Positions 33,070 through 40,951 of a DNA stretch of 64,000 nucleotides are shown one piece after another. The stretch is from NCBI GenBank assembly GCA_036562495.1, contig DATCKA010000104.1, positions 1 through 64,000 of the forward strand, read 5' to 3'. Positions within the stretch are counted from its first letter, which is position 1. Each line of letters starts with the position of its first letter. The notes beneath the pieces were generated by a model that searched no databases, was not told the DNA's origin, and worked only from the letters and a program-made list of their open reading frames with translations. This DNA comes from Geochorda sp036562495 (GTDB taxonomy: Bacteria; Bacillota; Limnochordia; Limnochordales; Geochordaceae). The position numbers and the translations under genes are program-made.

Positions 33070-33726
33070 TCAGGGAGTCGCGGTGGCGGGCGTCGCGGCG
33101 GCGCCTTGATAGATGAGCCGGCCCAGGCCCGCCACGTTGCGCGCCCAGTAGTCGCCCTGCGTGTCGATGCCGATCTCGACGACGCGGCCGCGGGAGGCGC
33201 TGGCCACCACGACCCGGACGATGCGCCCCGAAATCGTCGAGACGATGCCTACGCCGCCGATGGAGTCGCCGCCGGCCGACCGGAAGAACACCAGATCCCC
33301 CGGCTGGGCCTGCTCCAGCGGCACCGGCACCGTGTTGTAGCGGAAGAGGGCGTCGCTGGTGACGTAAGTCGCCTTGCGGCCCTGCTCCGGGGGCCCTGCC
33401 AAGAGCTGGAGGTCGGGCAGGACGGCCCGGTACGCGTTGACCACGACGCCGGAGGCGTCGACGCCGCGGGTGGCCGCAGCCTCGGGGTCCGCCTCCTTCA
33501 GAGCCAGGTACTCCTCGAGCGTGATCTTGCCCCCCAGCTGGTAGGGGACGCCGGCCTCCACGTAACGCAGCGCCTGCTCCAGTGCAGCCAGGGCAACTTG
33601 GGCGCTGACGGTCTGCACGGCGCCGGCCTCAGCGGCCGATGCGGCTCCCGACGTCGAGACGACCAGCACGGCGACCAGGGCGGCCACCGATACGGCATCC
33701 ATGCTGCGTCGCAACCAGCGGGTCAT
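33070..33726 (-). CDS. NlpC/P60-like secreted protein lacking catalytic Cys and His
   Basis: 218 residues. A signal peptide (AVSVAALVAVLVVSTSGAASA) precedes a domain with NlpC/P60 layout: GVPYQLGGK, then the position where DCSG normally holds the catalytic cysteine, then QPGDLVFFR, then the position of the catalytic histidine. Here the first reads D90-A91-S92-G93 and the second reads IGGVGIV, so Cys is Ala and His is Gly. The fold is probably kept but peptidase activity lost. It is the last gene of a minus-strand run with an amidase and a flippase-like protein. A binding or regulatory role in the wall is the best guess. Confidence 0.75.
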   Translation of the reverse strand: MTRWLRRSMDAVSVAALVAVLVVSTSGAASAAEAGAVQTVSAQVALAALEQALRYVEAGVPYQLGGKITLEEYLALKEADPEAAATRGVDASGVVVNAYRAVLPDLQLLAGPPEQGRKATYVTSDALFRYNTVPVPLEQAQPGDLVFFRSAGGDSIGGVGIVSTISGRIVRVVVASASRGRVVEIGIDTQGDYWARNVAGLGRLIYQGAAATPATATP

Positions 33727-33819
33727 GTCGCTCTCCCACCTCTCCTTGGACTCGATGGCCGGCTCGCCCGTCGGCTCAGCTGGCGTGGCGACGGCGGGCG
33801 GAGCCTCGCCACCGTTACG

Positions 33820-34737
33820 TTATCGCACCGAGACCCGACCTCCTCCTGAGTTTCCAGCAAATCCCGTGTCGCCGGTGCGCTGCGGGACCGGCCAGAGGTC
33901 GGGCTCGTGGCAGGGAGGGTGAAGAGCGGACATGCCCTCGGCGAGGTCGGCGGGGCCCACAAGGAGGGCCGGGGCCGCGCCAGCCGCCCTCGGTGCGTGA
34001 CGCTCGAGCTCGACGCTGCGTCCCTCTTCGCTGTAGTAGCGCACCAGCGCCTCGTAGAGGGTGTGAGCGAGCCGCGCCTGTCCCTCGGGGCTGACCAGGA
34101 CCTTGCGGTCCACCGGGCTGGTGAGGAAGCCCAGCTCCACCAGGACGGCTGTGTATGGCACCTGCCGCAGCACGAAGAAGTCTCCCGGCAGCGCCGCGTT
34201 TTGGTCGCCCGGCATCAGATCCTTCAGCGCCTCCAGGAGCCACAGGGCCACCCGACGGCTGTCGGGGCGTCCCGGTTGGTAGAAGACCATCGCCCCCTGT
34301 GCCCGGGGATCCCGGGATGCGTTGGCGTGGAGGCTGATCTGCAGATCCGGGCCGAGCCGCCGGGAGACGGCCACGCGCATGGCCAGGTCTCGATGGTACC
34401 GGGACCCCGGGCCGGGGTGCATGTGGCCGAGCTCCATGTCCTGATTTCGGGTCAATCCCACCCGGGCTCCCGCTGCCCGCAGGAGTCGGGTCAGCTCCTG
34501 CGCGACCGGCAGCACCGTGCTCTTCTCCAGGTGGCCGTCGGCGACGCACCCTCCGTCGATCCCGCCGTGGCCGGGATCGACCACCAGCACGCGGCCGACC
34601 AGGGGCGTCTGCTCAAACCTGGGTGCACCCGCCCTGGGGGCACCCGCCGACGTCCCCGCCGTGGCAGCCGTGACGATCGCAGCCAGCAACAAGGCGGCGA
34701 TCCCCCGGGCGGGTTTCGAGGCCTGGCCCAATATCAC
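33820..34737 (-). CDS. N-acetylmuramoyl-L-alanine amidase (Amidase_3), third copy
   Basis: 305 residues. A hydrophobic export segment (IAALLLAAIVTAATAGTSAG) precedes an Amidase_3 domain: DPGHGGIDGG, the glutamate in GHLEKSTVL, SLHANASRD and VELGFLTSP. The last 70 residues are unlike a wall-binding domain and low in recognisable features. GTG at 34737 was used; its Shine-Dalgarno is weak. It lies between the flippase-like gene and the P60-like gene, so the group probably works on one peptidoglycan task. Confidence 0.88.
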   Translation of the reverse strand: MILGQASKPARGIAALLLAAIVTAATAGTSAGAPRAGAPRFEQTPLVGRVLVVDPGHGGIDGGCVADGHLEKSTVLPVAQELTRLLRAAGARVGLTRNQDMELGHMHPGPGSRYHRDLAMRVAVSRRLGPDLQISLHANASRDPRAQGAMVFYQPGRPDSRRVALWLLEALKDLMPGDQNAALPGDFFVLRQVPYTAVLVELGFLTSPVDRKVLVSPEGQARLAHTLYEALVRYYSEEGRSVELERHAPRAAGAAPALLVGPADLAEGMSALHPPCHEPDLWPVPQRTGDTGFAGNSGGGRVSVR

Positions 34738-34787
34738 GGGATGTTCGTCGTCCCTTCGACCTCGTACGAGGGGCCTGCCTGCGACTG

Positions 34788-35834
34788 CTACCCTTCACGG
34801 ATGGGGCGAGGGGTATGCTGGGAGCCCTCGGCACGAGGCCGCAGGCTCAGGCCGGCCGCCACCAGGCCGGCCACCAGCGTCGTGTAGAAGGTCAGCAGTC
34901 GCCACGCTCCGACGAAGATGCCGACGGCCCCGGCGGGAAGGTGAGGCGCCACCATGGCTGCCATGGCCGCCTCCAGGCCGCCCGACGCCCCCGGGGTGGG
35001 GATGAGGCTACCCAGCAGCAGGAGGGGGAATTGAGCGAGCACCAGCACGGGAGCCGGGACCTCGGCGCCCAGGCTGGCGGCCAGCAGGGCGGCCACGGCG
35101 AAGAGCAACACGTAGTAGACCAGATAGGCGGCTCCAACCGTCAGGACGGCCGCGGGGCGGCTCTGCAACACGGTGCGGAGCGCGTCCGCCATTCCGACGA
35201 GGAAGCGCCGGGTCTTCATCCGGGCGGCCCTCACCCGGGCCGCGGCCCTGGGCAGCACCCGCTCGACCCAGGTCAGCAGAGCCTCGACGGGACCGGCAAG
35301 CCACTGGATGCGCAACAGCGCGGCGACGACGCCCGCCAGTCCTGCGGCGTAGACGAGGATGGCCCACCGGATCGCCGTGCGTATCGCCGGCAGCCCGGGC
35401 AGGGGCAACGGGCTGAAGAGGACGGCCGCCGAGACCAGAAGCAGGACGCTCTGGTTGATGATGCCCGTGGCGGTCACCGCGGCCATGGCCGCGGCGTAGG
35501 GGACGGAGGCCTCCTTGGAGAGCACCGCTGCCTCTGCCGGGCCGCCCCCGCCCGCGAACGGCGTCAAGCCGGACATCATCGTGCCCACCAGCGAGGCCTT
35601 TAGGGACGTGAGAAGCGACGGCCGGTAGCCCAGGGCCCGCGCCAGCACCCACGTTCGAAGGCCTCCCACCGTGCATGCCCCGACGACCAGGGCCAGAGCC
35701 CCGGCGATGGTGAGGGGGCGCAGGGCGGTCAGGTGACGCCAGCTCTCGGGGCGCCAGGTCAGGCCCACCAACGCGGCCAGGGTGACGGCGGTCAACAACG
35801 TCGCGATGAGTAGATTGCGCCGTACGGATGGCAT
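34788..35834 (-). CDS. Integral membrane protein, lysylphosphatidylglycerol synthase TM-region family
   Basis: 348 residues with about eight membrane helices. It resembles the flippase-like transmembrane module of MprF and the UPF0104 family: GLRTWVLARALGY, SGLTPFAGGGGPAEAAVLSKEA and SLIPTPGASGGLEAAMAAMV. In MprF this module flips modified lipid. Stand-alone homologues are of unknown substrate. It starts seven bases after the coaX relic and is followed by an amidase, suggesting a lipid-linked envelope role. Confidence 0.85.
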   Translation of the reverse strand: MPSVRRNLLIATLLTAVTLAALVGLTWRPESWRHLTALRPLTIAGALALVVGACTVGGLRTWVLARALGYRPSLLTSLKASLVGTMMSGLTPFAGGGGPAEAAVLSKEASVPYAAAMAAVTATGIINQSVLLLVSAAVLFSPLPLPGLPAIRTAIRWAILVYAAGLAGVVAALLRIQWLAGPVEALLTWVERVLPRAAARVRAARMKTRRFLVGMADALRTVLQSRPAAVLTVGAAYLVYYVLLFAVAALLAASLGAEVPAPVLVLAQFPLLLLGSLIPTPGASGGLEAAMAAMVAPHLPAGAVGIFVGAWRLLTFYTTLVAGLVAAGLSLRPRAEGSQHTPRPIREG

Positions 35835-35840
35835 CCGCGG

Positions 35841-36121
35841 TCATCGCCCCTGTTGCCGCTCGAGCACCGATCGAAAGCCGACCAGGGTCAGGACGTGATT
35901 GACCCCCTCGTTGGTCTGGCGGAGATGCCGACGCCCGGGGCGATGGCGCCGCCGAGGTAGCGCCGCCGGGCGTCGACCACGTCGAAGGTCGTGGCGTTGC
36001 CGAAGCCGATCCCCACCACTGGCGCCCTGTACAGGGGCCGCCACCAGTGTTGCGTCAGGCGGTCCCCCTCGAAGACGCCGACTCCCGTGGTAGTATTGCC
36101 GACATCGATGACGCGGAGCAA
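35841..36121 (-). pseudogene. coaX: Relic of coaX (type III pantothenate kinase)
   Basis: Three pieces of coaX remain in order. From TTG 36121 comes MLRVIDVGNTTTGVGVFEGD, the N-terminal ATP-binding motif. It runs directly into GFGNATTFDVVDARRRYLGGAIAPGVGIS, normally about 100 residues later. After a frameshift comes VNHVLTLVGFRSVLER, matching the usual LTLxGLR C-terminus. The relic is about 280 bases against roughly 770 for a whole gene, so two internal deletions and a frameshift are implied. A functional pantothenate kinase must lie elsewhere. Confidence 0.8.
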
Positions 36122-36226
36122 AGGCGCGCGCCTCCTCGGCGGGGGTGGCCACGGTTTGCTCGACGGCCATGCTCGCCTTAGAATCTTGCAGGGCGCCGTC
36201 ACGACGCGTCCTGGAGATGGTCGGCC

Positions 36227-36670
36227 GTGGTCAGCCTGAGAGAGTTTCGCAGGATGGTGGCGGAGGCCCTGGATCGACTACCGCCTGAGTTGCTGGAGGG
36301 CCTCGACGGCGGGGTGCTGGTCCTGGAGGAGGCACGCCGTCACGGGGACTCCCTGCCCGACGTCTACATCCTGGGGGAGTACGTGAACGACCCCCACGGC
36401 CTGGGCCGTTACATCGTCTTATATTATGGGTCGTTTCGGGCCACCCTGGGAGATGCAGACGTGAAAGCGCTGCGACACGAGATCGACGTGACGATCCGCC
36501 ACGAGCTCCGCCATCACCTCGAGAGCCTGGCGGGGGTCGACGACCTGGACGAGGAGGACTGGCGAGAGCTGCAAGCCTGGCGGGCCGAGGCGCGGCTCCG
36601 GCGCCTTGGCTTGCGCAGGGGAGGCAGCGCCCCGCGACGTCTGCGATGGCCCGGCCGGGGCCATACTTGA
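36227..36670 (+). CDS. Small zincin metallopeptidase family protein
   Basis: 147 residues of the minimal-zincin (PF06262-like) family. HELRHHLESLAGVDDLD holds the HEXXH zinc motif, with the downstream aspartate as likely third ligand. VYILGEYVNDPHGLGRYIVLYYGSF is the conserved strand region. There is no signal peptide. The biological substrate is unknown. GTG at 36227 has GGAG about ten bases upstream. It is divergent from the coaX relic. Confidence 0.88.
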   Translation: MVSLREFRRMVAEALDRLPPELLEGLDGGVLVLEEARRHGDSLPDVYILGEYVNDPHGLGRYIVLYYGSFRATLGDADVKALRHEIDVTIRHELRHHLESLAGVDDLDEEDWRELQAWRAEARLRRLGLRRGGSAPRRLRWPGRGHT

Positions 36671-36694
36671 AAAAAGCTGTGGCATCGGTAACAA
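36667..36694 (+). promoter_or_regulatory. Candidate sigma-A promoter for the LacI-type regulator
   Basis: TTGAAA (36667-36672) and TAACAA (36689-36694) are separated by 16 bases. The -35 overlaps the stop of the zincin gene. This stretch is clearly less GC-rich than its surroundings. It would give a leader of about 200 bases before the regulator at 36911. Confidence 0.55.
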
Positions 36695-36745
36695 TCTTGT
36701 AACACGGAAAGGGTAGTCAAGAGTCGAGGCCGAGAGGACCAAGTG

Positions 36746-36766
36746 GGGCGGTCAGACGGGCCGCCC
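36746..36766 (+). repeat. Hairpin in the leader of the LacI-type gene
   Basis: GGGCGG and CCGCCC form a six-pair stem, followed by TCTTC. Another stem further down pairs AGGCGA (36842-36847) with TCGCCT (36865-36870). The leader is thus structured between the promoter and the start. It could be an attenuator. Confidence 0.35.
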
Positions 36767-36910
36767 TCTTCAACGAGGTTAGTGGGACGAAAAACGACCT
36801 GCCGGGACGCGAGCAGCAGAGGCTCTGACTCCCTGGCGGGTAGGCGAGACCGGCTGGCGTGCAGTCGCCTCGACCGGATCGCACCAAGCAGCCAAAGGAG
36901 CTGAGGTAGT

Positions 36911-37996
36911 ATGCCGCGACGCAAGCGCAACCAGCCCGGTGCCGCGAGGCCGGTGACCCTGGACGATGTGGCCAAGGCGGCTGGCGTCTCCAAGGCGACG
37001 GTCTCACGGGTCATCAACGGCAAGTCGTGCGTGAGGCCCCACGTGCGCGAGCGCGTGCTCAAGGCCGTGCGCAAGCTCAACTACCACCCCAATGCCGTGG
37101 CGAGAGCCCTGGCCACCCGTCGCACCGGCCAGGTGGGGCTCTTGTTGGCCCTGCCGTCGTCCATGCCCGGATACGGCCTGGGGCTCATCCAGGGCATCGA
37201 AGCGGTGCTGCGGCGAGAGCAGATGCACCTGGTGCTCCATGTCATGGATGCCCAGCAGGCTCAGTGGGATCCGCCCTCGTCGGTGACCCAGCGGCAGGTC
37301 GACGGCCTCATCGTCGGCGGTGACCTGCGGGGGGCCGACTGGCTCAAGGATCTGGCGAGCGAGCGCATGCCGGTGGTGGTGCTGGGTGACGAGTATCCCG
37401 AGGGTCTCGCCTTGAGCGCGGTGACCCTGGACTGGATGACGCCCTCCTCGCAGGCGGTGGAGCGGCTGGTGGCAGCCGGCCACCGACGCATCGGCGCCAT
37501 CATCCCCGGCGGACGCTGGGGCGATCAGGTGCGGGGCGGCATCGAGCGCGCCCTGCAGGCAGCCGGCCTGGGCCCCGAGGCCGCCGTCGTGGTCAAGGTG
37601 GAGACCAGCGAGCTCAAGAACGGGACGGCCCACGCGGCGGGCTACGACGCGATGCGCCGCATCCTGGAGCGGGCTCCGACGGCCCTTTACGTCGCCCACG
37701 AGGCGCTGGTGCCCGGCGTCCTGCATGCGCTGAAGGAGGCACGGTTGGCGGTGCCCCAGGACCTGGCGCTGGTCGTCTGGGGTCATGGTTCTTCCGGCGA
37801 GCAGGCCATGAGCCTGACCGCCGTCACCGTCAACCGCGAGCAGATGGGACGCATGGCAGCCCTGATGCTGCTGGACCTGCTGAAGGACCCCTCCAGGCCG
37901 CCGGTGCAGCTGGCCATCACCCCGAGCCTGGTGGTGAGGGAGAGCTGCGGGACGCGAGAGCGTCCGGCCCCGCGGGCAGCCTACTCGCTGGCGTGA
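36911..37996 (+). CDS. LacI family transcriptional regulator
   Basis: 361 residues. The helix-turn-helix is VTLDDVAKAAGVSKATVSRVINGK, followed by VRERVLKAVRKLNYHPNAVARAL and a sugar-binding-type effector domain. It begins with a basic tail (MPRRKRNQ). AAGGAG lies about eleven bases before the ATG. No transporter or catabolic operon adjoins it, so the target is unclear. The downstream phosphohexomutase is separated by a strong hairpin. It could be a global (CcpA-like) or sugar-specific regulator. Confidence 0.88.
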   Translation: MPRRKRNQPGAARPVTLDDVAKAAGVSKATVSRVINGKSCVRPHVRERVLKAVRKLNYHPNAVARALATRRTGQVGLLLALPSSMPGYGLGLIQGIEAVLRREQMHLVLHVMDAQQAQWDPPSSVTQRQVDGLIVGGDLRGADWLKDLASERMPVVVLGDEYPEGLALSAVTLDWMTPSSQAVERLVAAGHRRIGAIIPGGRWGDQVRGGIERALQAAGLGPEAAVVVKVETSELKNGTAHAAGYDAMRRILERAPTALYVAHEALVPGVLHALKEARLAVPQDLALVVWGHGSSGEQAMSLTAVTVNREQMGRMAALMLLDLLKDPSRPPVQLAITPSLVVRESCGTRERPAPRAAYSLA

Positions 37997-38027
37997 GTTC
38001 GCGAGCCTCGCAAGCGTGACGGACGAC

Positions 38028-38054
38028 GGGGCGGCGCACGAGAGGCGCCGCCCC
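38028..38054 (+). terminator. Terminator-like hairpin after the LacI-type gene
   Basis: GGGGCGGCGC and GCGCCGCCCC form a perfect ten-pair stem with a seven-base loop, 32 bases after the stop. No U-tract follows, so termination may need other factors. It separates the regulator from the phosphohexomutase. Confidence 0.65.
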
Positions 38055-38186
38055 GCTCGTTGCCGGCGGGCGTCCCTGTTCGCAGGGCATCGCCCGTTGG
38101 TGAAGAAGGGATCGGACCTGCCGGTTGCCGTCGGGCCGCCCTTGGAGCGTCGGCGGACAGGCCGGCACACAGGGAGGTGCGCCGTC

Positions 38187-39629
38187 GTGTCCATCCGGTT
38201 CGGCACCGACGGGTGGCGAGCCATCATCGCCGATCAGTTCACGTTCGCCAACGTCCGGCTGGTGGCCCAGGCCATCGCCGATTACCTGAGGGAGGCCGGT
38301 CTGGACCGGCGGGAGGTGCTGGTCGGCTACGATACCCGTTTCATGGCCGAGCACTTTGCCGACGAGGTGGCGTCGGTCCTGGCCGGCAACGGCATCGCGG
38401 TAGGCCTGGCCACTGCCGACGTGCCGACGCCGGCTCTGGCCTATGCGGTGGTGCACCAACGCGCGGCGGGTGCGGTGATGCTGACCGCCAGCCACAACCC
38501 GCCTGCCTACCTGGGCATCAAGTTCATCCCCGAATACGGCGGGCCCGCCCAGACCGACGTCACCGCCGCCATCGAGCAGCACATCCAGCGTCTGCTGCGG
38601 GAGACGGCCGGCGGGCAGATGGCGATCCGCACCCTCGATCTCGCGCAAGCCCGGCGTCAGGGGCTCGTGCAGCCCATCGAGCCGCGGCTGGAGTACCTGG
38701 AGCACGTCGTCGGGGTGGTGGGCACCGCCCCGCTGCCGCGCCGGGTCGAGGTCGTCTACGACGCCATGTACGGGACCGGACGGGACTACGTGCCCGAGGC
38801 CCTCGAGAGCCTCGGCGTGCGGGCCCATCCCCTCCACGCGGTGAGGGATCCGCTATTCGGTGGGGGCGCCCCGGAGCCGACCGGTGAGCACCTGGAGGAG
38901 CTGGTCCATGCGGTGCGCCGCCGCCCGGGCTGCCTGGGGATTGCCACCGACGGGGACGCCGATCGCTTCGGCGTCGTCGACGAGGATGGGACCTACCTGT
39001 CGGCCAACCAGGTGCTGACCGTGGTGGCCGACTACCTGCTGCGGGTGCGGGGCATGCGGGGCAGCGTGGTGCGTACCGTGGCCACCACCCACCGCCTCGA
39101 TGCGCTGGCGGCTGAGCACGGGGTCGCGCTGCACGAGGTGCCGGTCGGTTTCAAGCACGTCGCTGCGGTCATGCGGCGTGAGAGCGTGACCCTGGGGGGC
39201 GAGGAGAGCGGCGGGCTCAGCATCGCAGGGCACATCCCGGAGAAGGACGGCATCCTGGCGGTGCTGCTGGTCACCCGCATCTGGGCCGAGAGCGGCCAGC
39301 CCCTCTCCCGTCTGCTGTCGTCCATCCACGAGCGGGTGGGGCCCGCCTATAGCCGGCGCGTCGACATGCCGGCGCGCGAAGAGCACAAGCGCCGGGTGCT
39401 GGAGCGACTGGCGTTGCACCCCCCCGAGCGGTGGGCCGGCCGCCGGGTCGAGCGGGTCTCGTCGCTGGACGGCGTCAAGGTGTTGCTGGAGGGGGGCGCC
39501 TGGTGGCTGCTGCGGGCCTCGGGCACGGAGCCCCTGATGCGGCTCTATCTCGAGGCACCCGAGCAGGGACTCCTGGACCGGATGGAGCAGGAGGTGCGGG
39601 CCGAGCTGGAGCGGCTGGCCGCAGGCTGA
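38187..39629 (+). CDS. Phosphoglucomutase/phosphomannomutase family protein
   Basis: 480 residues of the alpha-D-phosphohexomutase family. The phosphoserine is S102 in TASHNPP. The metal-binding loop is DGDADRFG, the sugar-binding loop is GGEESGGL, and the phosphate-binding loop is RASGTEPLMR. It interconverts hexose 1- and 6-phosphates for glycan precursors. GTG at 38187 has GGGAGGTG about eight bases upstream; upstream residues in the longer frame are not conserved. RlmH follows after 25 bases. Confidence 0.92.
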   Translation: MSIRFGTDGWRAIIADQFTFANVRLVAQAIADYLREAGLDRREVLVGYDTRFMAEHFADEVASVLAGNGIAVGLATADVPTPALAYAVVHQRAAGAVMLTASHNPPAYLGIKFIPEYGGPAQTDVTAAIEQHIQRLLRETAGGQMAIRTLDLAQARRQGLVQPIEPRLEYLEHVVGVVGTAPLPRRVEVVYDAMYGTGRDYVPEALESLGVRAHPLHAVRDPLFGGGAPEPTGEHLEELVHAVRRRPGCLGIATDGDADRFGVVDEDGTYLSANQVLTVVADYLLRVRGMRGSVVRTVATTHRLDALAAEHGVALHEVPVGFKHVAAVMRRESVTLGGEESGGLSIAGHIPEKDGILAVLLVTRIWAESGQPLSRLLSSIHERVGPAYSRRVDMPAREEHKRRVLERLALHPPERWAGRRVERVSSLDGVKVLLEGGAWWLLRASGTEPLMRLYLEAPEQGLLDRMEQEVRAELERLAAG

Positions 39630-39654
39630 CGGCCCCGCCCGGCATCCCTGCGCG

Positions 39655-40134
39655 GTGGCGCACATCTGGATCGTGGCCGTGGGGCGCATGCGCCAGCGGG
39701 GCCTCGCCGAGGTCGTGGACACGTACGTGGAGCGCACGGCGCGGCTGGGGTTGCCCGTGCGGGTGGTCGAGGTCCGGGAGGGCGGGCCGGCCCGGGGTGC
39801 CACCGACCCCGCCGTCGTGATCAAGGAGGAGGGCCGACGGCTGGAGGCCGTCTCCCTTCCGTCACGCGCGTGGAGGGTCGCGCTGGACGAGAGGGGCTGG
39901 CTGCCCGAGGGGAGCCAGGCCTTCGCCCGCTGGTTGGAGCAGCGGCTGGCCACGGCTGACGTGGCCTTCTTGGTGGGGGGCGCCTGGGGACTGGACGCCG
40001 AGCTGGTGGAGCGGTGTGACGAGCGGCTCTCCCTGTCGCCGCTGACGATGGCGCACGAGCTGGCTCGGGTGGTCCTGGCCGAGCAGCTCTACCGTGCCGC
40101 CACCCTGTGGCGGGGGGTGCACTACCACAAGTAG
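39655..40134 (+). CDS. rlmH: 23S rRNA pseudouridine(1915)-N3-methyltransferase RlmH
   Basis: 159 residues, typical length. The SPOUT fold motifs are FLVGGAWGLD and SLSPLTMAHELARVVLAEQLYRAATLWRGVHYHK at the end. It methylates pseudouridine 1915 in helix 69 of 23S rRNA in assembled ribosomes. The GTG start has no clear Shine-Dalgarno. It lies 25 bases after the phosphohexomutase, probably in one transcript. Confidence 0.95.
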   Translation: MAHIWIVAVGRMRQRGLAEVVDTYVERTARLGLPVRVVEVREGGPARGATDPAVVIKEEGRRLEAVSLPSRAWRVALDERGWLPEGSQAFARWLEQRLATADVAFLVGGAWGLDAELVERCDERLSLSPLTMAHELARVVLAEQLYRAATLWRGVHYHK

Positions 40135-40180
40135 CCCCACCACGTGCGTCGCCGCACGGCCGAGCCCCGGCGTGGTCGCA

Positions 40181-40210
40181 TTGATCGAGTGCACGCAAGC
40201 ACGTTATAAT
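40181..40210 (+). promoter_or_regulatory. Strong candidate promoter for rex
   Basis: TTGATC (40181-40186) and a consensus TATAAT (40205-40210) are 18 bases apart, 71 bases before the Rex start. This is the best -10 match in the window. No clear Rex operator (TTGTGAA with inverted partner) was found next to it. Confidence 0.75.
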
Positions 40211-40281
40211 GACCCAGCACGCTACGGTTCGAGATTCTGCGCCCTTTTCCTCGCCTGCCTTGCGAACGGGGGTGAGTCCCG

Positions 40282-40932
40282 ATGGCCACGATGCGCTGGA
40301 AGAAGATCTCCGACGCAGTGGTGAGGCGCCTGCCGCTGTACCTGCGCGTCCTGGAAGAGGCGTATCAAAGCGGCGACGTCAAGCTGATGTCCTCCCAGGA
40401 GCTGGGGGAGCGGGCCGGGGTGAGCCCCGCGCTGGTTCGCAAGGACCTGGCATGGTTCGGCGAGTTCGGCAAGCAAGGGGTAGGCTACGAGGTCCGCTAC
40501 CTGCGGGAGGAGCTCCGCAAGATCCTCAACCTCGACCGGGAGATCCGGCTGGCGGTCATCGGGATGGGTAGCCTCGGCCATGCCCTCGTTCGCTACAACC
40601 AGCAGCGCTACCGCGAAGACCAACACTTCAGCCTGCACATCGTGGCGCTCTTCGACAACGACCCTGCCAAGATCAACACCCAGGTCGATGGCCTGATGAT
40701 CCACCCCATCGACGCCCTCGCCGAGGTGACGCGTCGGGAGGGGCTACAGATGGCCATCGTGACGGTGCCGGCCTCGGCGGCCCAGCAGGTGGTGGACCGG
40801 TGCGTCGAAGCGGGGATCCGCGCCATCCTCAACTTCGCCCCGGCCAAGCTGACGGTGCCCGAGGGCGTCCACCTGGCCAACGCCGATGTCAGCCTGGAGC
40901 TGCAGCGGTTGGCCTACTACCTCGGCGAGTGA
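40282..40932 (+). CDS. rex: Redox-sensing transcriptional repressor Rex
   Basis: 216 residues. The N-terminal winged helix contains MSSQELGERAGVSPALVRKDLAWFGEFGKQGVGYEV. The Rossmann domain has the NADH motif VIGMGSLGHAL, then ALFDNDPAKI, ending with LNFAPAKLTVPEGVHLANADVSLELQRLAYYL. Rex senses the NADH/NAD ratio and represses fermentation and respiratory genes. GGGGGTGAG lies upstream of the ATG. It heads the cluster leading to menaquinone genes, which fits redox control. Confidence 0.96.
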   Translation: MATMRWKKISDAVVRRLPLYLRVLEEAYQSGDVKLMSSQELGERAGVSPALVRKDLAWFGEFGKQGVGYEVRYLREELRKILNLDREIRLAVIGMGSLGHALVRYNQQRYREDQHFSLHIVALFDNDPAKINTQVDGLMIHPIDALAEVTRREGLQMAIVTVPASAAQQVVDRCVEAGIRAILNFAPAKLTVPEGVHLANADVSLELQRLAYYLGE

Positions 40933-40951
40933 GGGGCGGCGAGGCCTGACG

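Noticed and set aside
40211..40281. Rex operator before the rex gene
   Set aside because: I looked for TTGTGAA with an inverted TTCACAA. Only partial matches such as TTGCGAAC were seen, too weak to call.
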